A stretch of 64,000 nucleotides of DNA from Paenibacillus chondroitinus NBRC 15376. Its GTDB lineage: Bacteria; Bacillota; Bacilli; Paenibacillales; NBRC-103111. Both the position numbers and the translations under genes were made by a program. The DNA lies in contig NZ_BILW01000002.1 in assembly GCF_004000765.1 (NCBI RefSeq), positions 372,001 through 436,000 of the forward strand. The letters are read 5' to 3'. Each line of letters opens with the position of its first letter. The first letter of the stretch is position 1. Of the stretch, positions 1 through 7,979 are shown piece after piece. The notes beneath the pieces are model-generated. The model did not search any database. It was not told where the DNA came from and saw nothing but the letters and a program-made list of their open reading frames with translations.

Positions 1-542
1 GTATAGTGATTCGTTTGATCGCCCGTTAGTCCATCCGATTGAAGGATGAAATCCAAATAACCAATCACAGAAGTCAGAGGAGTACGCAAATCATGAGCCA
101 AATTCAGTACCAATTGCTCCTTGCTGGTTTCCGCAAAATCGCCCCTTTCCATCGCTTGTTGCAGCTTCTCGCTTGCCCGATTAATGTTTCTCGCGACATC
201 ACCGAATTCATCATTGGAGGACAGGCGAATACGACTGTTGAAATCACCTTTCGAGAGCTGGTTAATTCCATTGGATATGACATGAAAATAGGCCGCATAT
301 CGTTTTGTGAAGTGATAGAAGAAATAAAAGGAGAGAGGAAGGAAGATGAGCAGAAAGAAATTGATATCCCCGATATCTCTTATGAAATAACGTACTTTCG
401 TTAAGGGATTTTCATACCTGGTCGTGTAGTAGTAAGATTGAAGGACTTTAAAAAGGATGTAAGTGATCACCGCTGAAATAGACATACTTAAGCCAAACCA
501 TAAAATCATTCTAAATCGAAAACTGCGGAACATGCTAGCCAT
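1..542 (-). CDS. Sensor histidine kinase, 5' part (gene continues past the window edge)
   Basis: The first roughly 180 codons of a membrane sensor kinase are present. The reading frame is open to base 1, so the ATPase domain lies outside the window. There is an N-terminal membrane helix (about residues 10-30), a short extracytoplasmic segment, a second helix (about 58-75), a HAMP-like linker, and the phosphoacceptor H-box with the motif LAHDLRTPLTSVIGYLD. It follows the OmpR-type regulator gene and overlaps its end. An ATG at 542 lies 10 nt after a G-rich stretch, and a second in-frame ATG at 533 sits just past the regulator stop; I prefer 542 but either is possible. The family phosphorylates the paired regulator in response to an envelope signal; the small sensor loop resembles VanS-like kinases. 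The ligand is unknown. Confidence 0.85.
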   Translation of the reverse strand, partial: MASMFRSFRFRMILWFGLSMSISAVITYILFKVLQSYYYTTRYENPLTKVRYFIRDIGDINFFLLIFLPLSFYFFYHFTKRYAAYFHVISNGINQLSKGDFNSRIRLSSNDEFGDVARNINRASEKLQQAMERGDFAETSKEQLVLNLAHDLRTPLTSVIGYLDFILQSDGLTGDQTNHY

Positions 543-1221
543 GGAATGAGTACCCCACCCCCCAGACGGTTTTTATCCGTTTGGTTTTATGCACGTCTTC
601 CTCCAGCTTTTTCCGCAGAGAGCGAATATGCACCATGACCGTATTGCTGCCCTCATAGTAAGTCTCACGCCACACTTGTTCAAAAATATGTTCCGAGCTA
701 AACACTTTCTTGGGATGTCTGGCCAGCAGGTGTAAGATATCAAACTCTTTCGGAGTTAATTCAATGGGTTGGCCGTATAAAAAAACAGTACGTTCTTCGG
801 GATAGATGAACAATCCACCAGCCTCCAAAACGGGTCTAGCTGTTTGCGTCGACTGATTGAATTGCTTAGATCGCCTCAACTGCGCGTTGACTCGCGCTAC
901 CAACTCCATCGGATTGAATGGCTTGGTCACATAATCATCCGCCCCTCTTACCAAACCCGCAATCTTGTCGAGATCGGACGTTTTGGCGCTTAAAAAAATG
1001 ATAGGAAATTGATGCTTCTCTCGTATCTGTCTGGTTACTTCATAACCATCGTGTTTAGGCATCATAATATCCAAAATCGCCAAATCAATGACATGCGCGT
1101 CACAGACAGCTATAGCATCCTGACCGTCAGCTGCTTTCAAGCATCGATAGCCCTCTTTCTCTAAATGAAGTTCGATAAGATCGGCAATCTCCGTCTCATC
1201 ATCAGCTATCAAAATGGTCAT
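535..1221 (-). CDS. Response regulator, OmpR/PhoB family
   Basis: A two-domain regulator of about 228 residues. The receiver domain has the acidic pair DD near residues 7-8, the phosphoacceptor Asp in LAILDIMMPKHDG and the conserved Lys in DDYVTKPF. The C-terminal winged helix has the OmpR signature (ELTPKEFDILHLLA ... TVWGVGYSF). An in-frame ATG lies two codons upstream at 1227, but AGAAGG directly abuts it; the ATG at 1221 has proper spacing, so I place the start there. It is the first gene of a two-gene operon with the downstream sensor kinase. VanR/PhoB-type regulators bind direct repeats upstream of envelope-stress genes. The target is not identifiable here. Confidence 0.93.
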   Translation of the reverse strand: MTILIADDETEIADLIELHLEKEGYRCLKAADGQDAIAVCDAHVIDLAILDIMMPKHDGYEVTRQIREKHQFPIIFLSAKTSDLDKIAGLVRGADDYVTKPFNPMELVARVNAQLRRSKQFNQSTQTARPVLEAGGLFIYPEERTVFLYGQPIELTPKEFDILHLLARHPKKVFSSEHIFEQVWRETYYEGSNTVMVHIRSLRKKLEEDVHKTKRIKTVWGVGYSFHG

Positions 1222-1371
1222 TGACATCCTTCTTTCCCACCTCTATAAACTTTTTCACTAGTCCAATTGCAGCTATAGCCAGCCGCTCACTCAAGGATAA
1301 GGAAAAATATTTAAAAAGATATGCGTGTAAAAATTAAAACTTTCTTAAATTATTAAGGATAGCGGGGGTGG

Positions 1372-1409
1372 TTGACAAAAATGAATCATGTAACTATTAT
1401 TGTTACATG
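1372..1409 (+). promoter_or_regulatory. SigA promoter with overlapping palindromic operator for the Rrf2 regulator gene
   Basis: TTGACA at 1372-1377 and TATTAT at 1395-1400 are separated by exactly 17 bp. A perfect inverted repeat, CATGTAAC-N7-GTTACATG (1387-1409), covers the -10 box. A closely related palindrome lies at 2014-2032, in front of the next gene. The arrangement fits autorepression by the Rrf2 protein. Confidence 0.8.
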
Positions 1410-1506
1410 TAGGGCATGATTAACAAAAGGGAGTGAATATTTATGTAGTGTATTTTAAAATTGCCGGCATTGCCATGACCATGGAGAAGCTAGAAGCTCA
1501 TTTATC

Positions 1507-1515
1507 TGCTATAAT
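1507..1515 (+). promoter_or_regulatory. Possible second promoter (extended -10) of the Rrf2 gene
   Basis: TGCTATAAT is an extended -10 element (TGn-TATAAT) about 70 nt upstream of the Rrf2 start codon. No good -35 box is visible 17 bp upstream. It could provide basal expression independent of the operator-covered promoter at 1372-1400. Confidence 0.35.
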
Positions 1516-1585
1516 GGGGTAAACGTGTCGAATGGAAAGAAACTTCATCCTTTCATCAAGACACTTCCTTCGTGAGGTGATAGTC

Positions 1586-1990
1586 ATGGTTAACACACGT
1601 CTTTCCGTTGCCATTCATATAATGGCTCTAGTTCATACGAACCCTAAGGCTTCTTCCGATATGATTGCAGGAAGCGTCTCAACGAATCCAGTTGTTATTC
1701 GCAGAATTACCAGCATGTTGAAAAAATCCGGCTTACTATCTTCAAGAGTAGGCGTTGCGGGGTTTGCCTTGACCAAAAGTCCAAGCGAAATCACCTTATA
1801 TGATATCTATAAATCCGTCCAATTGGAGTCTGAGATTTTCAATATCCATGATAATCCGAATCCGAATTGTACGGTCGGCAGGGAAATCCAACAAACTTTG
1901 GATGTGACCTTTGAAAGTGTAAAAGCAGCCATGGAAAACGAGCTTAGAAATAAAACACTACAAGATGTTATTTATCATATCTTCAAGTAG
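1586..1990 (+). CDS. Rrf2-family transcriptional regulator (YwnA-like)
   Basis: A protein of 134 residues with an N-terminal winged helix (motif NTRLSVAIHIMALVHTNP and the recognition region NPVVIRRITSMLKKSGLL), the hallmark of Rrf2 regulators. It has a single Cys (NPNCTVG) rather than the three-Cys cluster of Fe-S members such as IscR or NsrR, so it is probably not an Fe-S sensor. The ATG at 1586 follows GAGGTG with 7 nt spacing; the longer open frame from 1532 has no ribosome-binding site. It is followed by an NAD(P)-binding protein gene, an arrangement like ywnA-ywnB in Bacillus subtilis. Matching palindromes in front of both genes suggest it regulates the pair; the signal is unknown. Confidence 0.9.
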   Translation: MVNTRLSVAIHIMALVHTNPKASSDMIAGSVSTNPVVIRRITSMLKKSGLLSSRVGVAGFALTKSPSEITLYDIYKSVQLESEIFNIHDNPNPNCTVGREIQQTLDVTFESVKAAMENELRNKTLQDVIYHIFK

Positions 1991-2013
1991 TACGGGCTTT
2001 TTTTCGTCCATGT

Positions 2014-2032
2014 TGTAACAATAATTATTACA
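2014..2032 (+). promoter_or_regulatory. Second Rrf2-type operator, upstream of the NAD(P)-binding protein gene
   Basis: A 19-bp imperfect palindrome (TGTAAC-N7-ATTACA) closely matches the 1389-1407 operator (TGTAAC-N7-GTTACA). It sits between the Rrf2 stop codon and the AGGAGG of the downstream gene. Confidence 0.7.
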
Positions 2033-2063
2033 GAATCACCAAAACATTTTAGGAGGAAAAACA

Positions 2064-2699
2064 ATGAAAATCGCCATCATCGGAGCAACAGGAAAAGCGG
2101 GTAAAGTCATTATGCAAGAAGCCCTTTCAAGAGGGCATGAAGTAACGGCCTTTGTTAGAAGTGTGTCCAAAGTACAAGAAAGCAATGTACACGCTGTAGA
2201 AAAGAATATTTTTGATCTCACAGCTGACGATTTGAAGCCATATGATGTTGTTGTAAATGCCTTCAACGCCGCGCCAGGGCTTGAGCATCAGCATGTGGAG
2301 GCTGGTAAAGTGTTGATTCAAGCCTTACAAGCTAACACGCATACCAAATTAGTCGTGGTGGGCGGAGCAGGCAGTTTATTCGTTGACCAGGAGAAAACAA
2401 CACGACTTTTCGATACGGAAAATTTCCCGGCTTTATACCTGAGTACCGCCAAAAATATGGGAGAAAACCTTAACGAACTGCTAAGCGCGGCTAACATCGT
2501 ATGGACCTATATCAGCCCTTCCGCCTTTTTTGATTCAGAGGGCATTCGGACTGGAGAATATACAGCAGGAAAAGATCATTTACTTGTCAATTCGCAAGGA
2601 CAAAGCTATATCAGCTATGCTGATTACGCAATTGCGCTACTCGATGAAATCGAAAATCCTAAGCATGTCAACCAAAGATTTACGGTTGGATCGAAATAA
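2064..2699 (+). CDS. NAD(P)-binding protein, NmrA/atypical SDR family (YwnB-like)
   Basis: A protein of 211 residues beginning with a Rossmann beta-alpha-beta unit (IGATGKAG, the GxxGxxG nucleotide loop) and lacking the classical YxxxK catalytic motif. That places it among atypical SDRs such as NAD(P)H-binding flavin reductase/NmrA-like proteins. AGGAGG lies 7 nt before the ATG. It follows the Rrf2 regulator gene and carries its own copy of the operator, so expression probably depends on that regulator. The substrate is unknown; family members act as NADPH sensors or reductases. A strong terminator follows. Confidence 0.88.
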   Translation: MKIAIIGATGKAGKVIMQEALSRGHEVTAFVRSVSKVQESNVHAVEKNIFDLTADDLKPYDVVVNAFNAAPGLEHQHVEAGKVLIQALQANTHTKLVVVGGAGSLFVDQEKTTRLFDTENFPALYLSTAKNMGENLNELLSAANIVWTYISPSAFFDSEGIRTGEYTAGKDHLLVNSQGQSYISYADYAIALLDEIENPKHVNQRFTVGSK

Positions 2700-2719
2700 G
2701 CATTTCTATAAAAAGGGAT

Positions 2720-2756
2720 GAGGCTGCCGATCGTATGTTATCGGCAGCCTCTTTTT
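2720..2756. terminator. Bidirectional intrinsic terminator
   Basis: A 12-bp perfect stem (GAGGCTGCCGAT with its complement, 8-nt loop) is followed by TTTTT on the plus strand. On the minus strand it is followed by a T-run a few bases past the stem. It separates the convergent NAD(P)-binding and SDR genes. Confidence 0.9.
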
Positions 2757-2758
2757 GG

Positions 2759-3499
2759 TTAAGCTAAAGCGGTGGGTCTAACCATAATTTCACTGATTAG
2801 CGTGTCATCCGGTTCGTTAATGGCGAATGCAATGGCTCTGGCAATGCGATCAGGGGAAATCCCCAACCCGCTTATTTGACCGGCTATCGCCTGCACTTCA
2901 GGGCTCGTAATGCTATCAAACAATTCGGTTTTCGTCAGACCCGGAGCAATCACGGTCGATCGGATATTCGAAGCCGCGGATTCTTCAAGCCGCAGTCCTT
3001 CCGAGATGGCTCTTACCGCGAACTTGGTAGCTGCGTATACAGCTGATGTTGGTGACACCTGATAACCCGACGTAGAGGACAGGTTGATGATATGTCCAGA
3101 CCGCTGCTCCCTCATGGCAGGCAGTACCGCGGCGATACCATATAAAACGCCTTTGATATTCACATCGATCATTTGATCCCACTCGGTTACTCTTAATTCA
3201 TTCATCCTGGAACTCGGCATGACGCCTGCATTGTTCACCAGCACATCAATTCGGCCATATAAACGCAAAGCAAACTTGGCCAACTGCTGCATATCTTCAG
3301 CTGAAGCGACGTCGGCTTTTGCAGAAACAGCCTCGCCACCAGCCTGTTTGATTTCATCCACAATCGTGTGCAAGCGTTCCTCTCGTCTGGCGGCCAATAC
3401 CACCTTTGCCCCATGTTGCGCCAACATTTTCGCTGCAGCTTCACCTATTCCACTGGATGCTCCTGTAATAATGACCACTTTACCTTGTACATTTTCCAT
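2759..3499 (-). CDS. Short-chain dehydrogenase/reductase (classical SDR)
   Basis: A classical SDR of 246 residues. It has the TGASSGIG cofactor loop near the N-terminus, the NNAG motif, a catalytic Ser in INLSSTSG and the YAATK catalytic Tyr/Lys pair. An Arg-rich segment (AARREERL) after beta-2 suggests preference for NADP(H). The ATG at 3499 is preceded by AAGGAGTG at good spacing; a TTG six codons upstream overlaps that ribosome-binding site and is unlikely. It is divergent from a TetR-family regulator with shared near-palindromes between them, the common arrangement for a regulator controlling a detoxifying reductase. The substrate is unknown; the sequence resembles YdfG-type 3-hydroxy acid dehydrogenases. 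Confidence 0.93.
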   Translation of the reverse strand: MENVQGKVVIITGASSGIGEAAAKMLAQHGAKVVLAARREERLHTIVDEIKQAGGEAVSAKADVASAEDMQQLAKFALRLYGRIDVLVNNAGVMPSSRMNELRVTEWDQMIDVNIKGVLYGIAAVLPAMREQRSGHIINLSSTSGYQVSPTSAVYAATKFAVRAISEGLRLEESAASNIRSTVIAPGLTKTELFDSITSPEVQAIAGQISGLGISPDRIARAIAFAINEPDDTLISEIMVRPTALA

Positions 3500-3529
3500 C
3501 GTTAAACACTCCTTCAATGTTGAATATAT

Positions 3530-3561
3530 TTAACACGTGTTGAATATTTAACGGCCGTTGA
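3530..3561. promoter_or_regulatory. Paired near-palindromes in the SDR/TetR divergent promoter
   Basis: Two 14-bp near-palindromes, TTAACACGTGTTGA (3530-3543) and TTAACGGCCGTTGA (3548-3561), start 18 bp apart. A related TTCAATGTTGAA is at about 3513-3524. A plausible plus-strand promoter (TTGAAT 3540-3545, TAATAT 3563-3568) overlaps them. They fit tandem TetR dimer sites controlling both genes. Confidence 0.6.
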
Positions 3562-3674
3562 TTAATATTATAGACAGAAGCTCGGATTACTCAATGGTTG
3601 ATTGATGCGGATTTGTTAGATATCCAACATCACGCTTACGATTGTTGATTATCTGAAAGGAGGTAACAATAAGT

Positions 3675-4256
3675 TTGGAGAACGTAGTTAAAACCGACCG
3701 CCGCATTCTCAGAACGAAGCAAGCCATCACCAAGTCGTTTCTGGAACTTTTTTCGGAAAAAGATTTTGAACAGATCACCATCAACGAGATCGCCGAGCGT
3801 GCCAATGTGAACCGCGGCACCATTTATCTGCACTACAGTGACAAATACGACCTTTTGGACAAATGCATCGAAGATCATATCAACGAATTGATTTCGCTCT
3901 GCACGAAGCAGGAGAATCCTTCGGTTTCGCAAGGCATGGTGCAGGAGCCCAAGCCGATTTTTGATTATTTTCGCGATAACTTTCCCTTCTTCTCCGCCAT
4001 GTTTTCCAATCAAAGAGTTTTTCTTTTCCGGGAACAACTGCTGAATTTTATTTCTGTCAATCTGATGGTTAAAATGAAAAAGCCGGACGATCAGCCCGAC
4101 ATCGATCTTGAGCTGAAAGCGCAATTCATGGCCTCTGCTTTCATTGGCATTGTGGAGTGGTGGATACGCCATCAAATGCCGCATTCCACTCAATTCATGG
4201 CCGACCAAGTCAAGAGTTTATTTGAAAATAATCAAGTCTACCTGGCTAATAAATAA
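3675..4256 (+). CDS. TetR/AcrR-family transcriptional regulator
   Basis: A protein of 193 residues. The N-terminal TetR helix-turn-helix is clear: TKQAITKSFLELFSEKDFEQ followed by ITINEIAERANVNRGTIYLHY. The C-terminal ligand domain is of the TetR_C_7-like type common in Bacillota. The start is a TTG at 3675 preceded by AAAGGAGGT with a rather long spacing (about 12 nt). It is divergent from the SDR gene and probably represses it and itself through the near-palindromes between them. The inducer is not predictable. Confidence 0.9.
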   Translation: MENVVKTDRRILRTKQAITKSFLELFSEKDFEQITINEIAERANVNRGTIYLHYSDKYDLLDKCIEDHINELISLCTKQENPSVSQGMVQEPKPIFDYFRDNFPFFSAMFSNQRVFLFREQLLNFISVNLMVKMKKPDDQPDIDLELKAQFMASAFIGIVEWWIRHQMPHSTQFMADQVKSLFENNQVYLANK

Positions 4257-4296
4257 AAAAAGTGCCCCTCACGCCAACATCTTGGGTTTAGGACAC
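4254..4296 (-). terminator. Intrinsic terminator of the chemoreceptor gene
   Basis: Read on the minus strand, GTGTCC pairs with GGGCAC and an inner CCAA pairs with TTGG. The stem is followed by a run of seven T. It lies between the converging TetR and chemoreceptor genes. Confidence 0.65.
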
Positions 4297-4305
4297 CATC
4301 ATGAT

Positions 4306-5994
4306 TTAAACGTTAAACTGTCTAATTATGACATGTAATTCTTCAGCAATCGTAGATAAATTTGCAGCTGAGGACGAAATATCCTCCATGGATGCTAATT
4401 GCTCCTCGGCTGATGCGGATGCCTCTTGCGTACCTGCAGCAATATTTCCCGACGCTTCGGAAATGAACTGCATAGCGTGAACCAATTGTTCTGTGCCCGA
4501 GGCTGCATGAAGAACCGCAGAAGAAACTTCTTGGATTTGAGTTGACACTTCATGGATAGCAGTCTCAATATGCTCGAACGACTCTCCTGCCGTATTAACC
4601 ACTTCGATGCCTACAGCTACTTCCTTCGTTGTAAATTCCACGGATTGAACAGCCTTAGCTGCCTCCTCCTGAATCATACCGATTAATTGAGAAATACGCT
4701 CAGCGGAATTGCCCGATTGTTCCGCTAACTTACGAACCTCATTCGCAACAATCGAAAATCCGCGTCCTTGCTCTCCTGCTCTAGCTGCTTCAATCGCTGC
4801 ATTCAAGGCCAGTAGATTCGTCTGCATGGAGATGCCGGCCATAACTTCAATAATTTGCCCTATTTCTTGGGAACGTTCGCCTAGACCTTTGATATTTTTC
4901 GATAAACCATTAACGGTCTGATGAATGGCACTCATCTGTTTACCAACCGTCTCTATGGCGCCCCCTCCTTGAGCTGCCTTCTCAGCCGCTTCCATAGCCG
5001 CATCTGTGACAGAGTGCGCATTTCTCGCAATTTGCTGCACACGATCGGATATTTCACTCACCGTTTCTAAAGTTTCCTCCGCACTTTGAACTTCTTTTTC
5101 CGTACTCGACGCAATATCTTGCATTGTGATGGAGATCATCTCTGTGGCATGACTCGTTTGTTCAGCACTTGTTGTTAACTCTTCCGCTGCTGCAGCCACT
5201 TGCTCAGAATTTATTCTCACTTGCACAATAATGTCACGCAAGCTTTCCGCCATATGATTCAAAGCGTGGACTAATTGGCCGATTTCGTCCTTCACATTCG
5301 TTATCATTTTATCCTCCGTTAAATTGCCTGCAGAAATGGATTTCATTCTGGAAACAACTTTAATAATCGGGGATACAATTTGATTGGCAATGAAAAGAGC
5401 CAGTATTACTCCTATGATTATCGCGATGATAGAAAGAGTTCCAATGTTCAACTCCAAACGGTTTCCGCTAGATAACAAAATACTTCCCAGTTCATGAATC
5501 TCCGATTCTCTGGTCAGCGCTAGTTTGTTAAAGCCTTCGTCAATTTCACGCCCTGTAGTAGTAACTTCATCTTTTAAAATTTGGATCGCCAATTCCTTAT
5601 TGCCGCTGTCGTAAGCAGGAAATAACTTTTGTTCAATGACCTGCCTCCACTGCACACTTTTTGCTACTAGATCTTTCGCTTCTTGCGAATTCGTTATGGC
5701 TAAAAGTTGCTCCTGGAACGCCTTGCTCTCTTCCGTAGTTTCCAAGAACCTTTTTTTATAATCCGGGTCCCCGAATATGATATAACCCCTTACCAAGGCT
5801 ATACGTTTTTGTATATTTCCGCTTAGCTTTTCATCAATAACCAACTTCGTGACATCACTCGTTACGATTTGTTTGACACTCCCATTGAAAACGTTTACTT
5901 GCATGTAAATAAAAACAGACATTACAACGAACAACACCAAAACAGCCGAGAAACCAAGTAAAATTTTAAGACGTAAACTCTTCAATTTCTTCAT
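4306..5994 (-). CDS. Methyl-accepting chemotaxis protein
   Basis: A transmembrane chemoreceptor of 562 residues. TM1 is at about residues 10-30, followed by a roughly 150-residue extracytoplasmic helical sensor (four-helix-bundle or CHASE3-like by size and helix content). TM2 is at about 185-206, followed by HAMP and a long coiled-coil signalling domain. The hairpin tip is the conserved [20 protein letters not shown] segment that contacts CheA/CheW. No C-terminal CheR-binding pentapeptide is seen. It is monocistronic with its own terminator. The ligand is unknown. Confidence 0.95.
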   Translation of the reverse strand: MKKLKSLRLKILLGFSAVLVLFVVMSVFIYMQVNVFNGSVKQIVTSDVTKLVIDEKLSGNIQKRIALVRGYIIFGDPDYKKRFLETTEESKAFQEQLLAITNSQEAKDLVAKSVQWRQVIEQKLFPAYDSGNKELAIQILKDEVTTTGREIDEGFNKLALTRESEIHELGSILLSSGNRLELNIGTLSIIAIIIGVILALFIANQIVSPIIKVVSRMKSISAGNLTEDKMITNVKDEIGQLVHALNHMAESLRDIIVQVRINSEQVAAAAEELTTSAEQTSHATEMISITMQDIASSTEKEVQSAEETLETVSEISDRVQQIARNAHSVTDAAMEAAEKAAQGGGAIETVGKQMSAIHQTVNGLSKNIKGLGERSQEIGQIIEVMAGISMQTNLLALNAAIEAARAGEQGRGFSIVANEVRKLAEQSGNSAERISQLIGMIQEEAAKAVQSVEFTTKEVAVGIEVVNTAGESFEHIETAIHEVSTQIQEVSSAVLHAASGTEQLVHAMQFISEASGNIAAGTQEASASAEEQLASMEDISSSAANLSTIAEELHVIIRQFNV

Positions 5995-6108
5995 TGTCAG
6001 CTCTCCATCACTATTTTGTATTATATATACGACAGATTATATGATACATCTTTTACCATTAAAGATAAACTACTTTTTCAATCTGCGGTGATCCATTCTT
6101 TCATGAAA

Positions 6109-6149
6109 AACGATCGCTCCTGGTTCCTGGAAACCTTGGAGCGATCGTT
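6109..6149. other. Long stem-loop between the chemoreceptor and diguanylate cyclase genes
   Basis: AACGATCGCTCC (6109-6120) pairs with GGAGCGATCGTT (6138-6149). An inner GGTT/AACC extends the stem, and a long A/T tract follows on the plus side with AAAAA on the other. It may be a backup terminator. Each arm contains a CGATCG palindrome. Confidence 0.55.
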
Positions 6150-6209
6150 GCAAAATATTTTTTTTTTATTTTCCATTGCTTTGAGAAGCGTCGCTAGCAT
6201 CTTATTTAC

Positions 6210-6257
6210 AAAAACAAAAAGGCTGTCCAGAAGGTAATTTACCTTGTGAGACAACCT
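6210..6257 (-). terminator. Intrinsic terminator of the diguanylate cyclase gene
   Basis: On the minus strand AGGTTGTC pairs with GACAGCCT (one G-U), with an inner AGGTAA/TTACCT helix, followed by TTTTTGTTTTT. It starts directly downstream of the GGDEF gene. Confidence 0.8.
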
Positions 6258-6261
6258 CTCT

Positions 6262-7860
6262 TTATTTCGTATGACTTACTCCGTTACTCGCTACAGAAAT
6301 CGCATTCTTCCCGCTTCTCTTCACCTCATACATGGCCTCGTCCGCCTTTTGCAGCAGCCCTGTAAGATCTGAAGCATGGTCGGCGTATAGGCTCACCCCA
6401 GCGCTAAAAGAAACGGGAATCGACTTCTGATGGATGCGAAAAGGATTGGCAGAAAGCGGGAATAAGCGCGAATGTGCTTCCTCGTACACTTGCATTTGAG
6501 CCGAATCGAAAGGCATCAACAGGACAAATTCGTCCCCGCCGATTCTTCCCGCTAGATCTCCGGGCCTTGCATGCAGTTTCAACAAATCCGCGATATGCTT
6601 TAAATAGTCATCGCCAATCAAGTGCCCATGCGTATCATTCACGGTTTTGAAATTATCCAAGTCTATTAAAATGAGTGCAAACGGCTCGCCCGCAGCTATT
6701 TTAACGTTCGCATGCTCCTGCACGGCAGCCCGATTCAAGAGACCCGTGAGGGGATCATGGTAAGCCAAATGGCGATACTTCCTTTCCGACTCAACCAGCT
6801 GGCGTTCCGTAGCTTTCAGGGAGGTGATGTCCGTCATATTCAGGATGACCATTCCTTCCTCCGCCCCTTCGATATTCTCCATGCTGACGATCATATCCAG
6901 CTGCGCCTGATCTTGAATATTCAGTTTCATTTCCCACTGCCTATTCTTGGTTTCATTCGTCTGAAACTCGTTCCACCGATCTTTGAAACTCGTATCATCG
7001 TAAAACGATAGACTTGAGATCACATCGATGCGTTCCATGTCTTCCGTAAGTAGGCCAAACAAACTCTTCGCGCGCGGATTCATTTCTTTGACAATCCCCA
7101 CTAGATCCAGAAGGAAGATTGCGGTCGGAGCGGATTGGAACAAGGTGTGAAACAGATCGCGGTAACTGGGCAAAAAGTCGTATTTCGTAATGAGCCTTCT
7201 TAGCGACACCACCCACAGAAGAGTTCCGGAAAAATAAAGAGCAATAGAAACTGAACTCGTAATAACTGCTAGAGAAAGAAGGAAAGTCACAATAAGTATC
7301 CAGGCAAAAAGCGATAGTAATCCCGCTAAAAGCCTTATGAGCATCTTTTTACGTTTCACAAGTTGGGTAGTCAGCCAGGCAATTAACAAAATACCTACGG
7401 ATAATAAAATATAACTTCCTACAAAAAAAACCGCTAAACCAAGCATAAGCGGACTTAAGGGACTAGGTCCATCTACCCTTGGCTGATAGAGATGTTGAGG
7501 ACCAAAGATCAGCAGCATCAACGCCAACGAAAGCAGCGGAGTCAAATATATCCATAAGACAAATTGTCTTATTTTCGAACTCGTCTTACCCGCAACAAGC
7601 ACGCTAAGATGCACAAGGTTGCTAATCGTTAATAGCAGCATAGGAGCATTCCAAAAAAGCACAATCAAACTCTCATATCTTGGGAAAAGCGCTGTTTTGA
7701 TATATTCACCTAGAAAATAAAAGAGTAATGAAAGCATAAGCAGCGAGGCCACGCGGTTCACCAGGTTTTGTTTATTCCGGGCATACATTGAAATAGCCAT
7801 ATAAAAAAACATGTAGGAGGGTAATAAAATCGTCAGAAAATCAAGCGATATTTCGTTCAT
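6262..7860 (-). CDS. Membrane diguanylate cyclase (7TM sensor, PAS, GGDEF)
   Basis: A protein of 532 residues. The N-terminal half has seven or eight hydrophobic helices of the 7TM histidine-kinase-N type. It is followed by a PAS domain (LFHTLFQSAPTAIFLLDLVG) and a C-terminal GGDEF domain with intact GGDEF at about residues 441-445. An RxxD inhibitory site (RPGD) lies five residues upstream, so c-di-GMP product inhibition is likely. It converts two GTP to cyclic di-GMP, the second messenger of the motile-to-sessile switch. The ATG at 7860 is 8 nt after AAAGGA; an in-frame ATG ten codons upstream lacks a ribosome-binding site. There is no EAL domain. It lies next to a chemoreceptor but is transcribed separately. 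Confidence 0.93.
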   Translation of the reverse strand: MNEISLDFLTILLPSYMFFYMAISMYARNKQNLVNRVASLLMLSLLFYFLGEYIKTALFPRYESLIVLFWNAPMLLLTISNLVHLSVLVAGKTSSKIRQFVLWIYLTPLLSLALMLLIFGPQHLYQPRVDGPSPLSPLMLGLAVFFVGSYILLSVGILLIAWLTTQLVKRKKMLIRLLAGLLSLFAWILIVTFLLSLAVITSSVSIALYFSGTLLWVVSLRRLITKYDFLPSYRDLFHTLFQSAPTAIFLLDLVGIVKEMNPRAKSLFGLLTEDMERIDVISSLSFYDDTSFKDRWNEFQTNETKNRQWEMKLNIQDQAQLDMIVSMENIEGAEEGMVILNMTDITSLKATERQLVESERKYRHLAYHDPLTGLLNRAAVQEHANVKIAAGEPFALILIDLDNFKTVNDTHGHLIGDDYLKHIADLLKLHARPGDLAGRIGGDEFVLLMPFDSAQMQVYEEAHSRLFPLSANPFRIHQKSIPVSFSAGVSLYADHASDLTGLLQKADEAMYEVKRSGKNAISVASNGVSHTK

Positions 7861-7924
7861 CTGGAAGTCCTTTTCATGGAGATTAACCATATCATTTATC
7901 GTTTAATGTTATTCCAAATCTCAT

Positions 7925-7962
7925 AAAAATACAACAACCCGAACGCTAGAAAAGCGAACGGG
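7925..7962 (-). terminator. Intrinsic terminator of the PD40 propeller gene
   Basis: CCCG/CGGG and CGCT/AGCG helices, with a symmetric AA/AA internal loop, form a stem followed on the minus strand by a T-rich tail ending in TTTTT. Confidence 0.65.
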
Positions 7963-7979
7963 CAGCATGTAAATTAACG

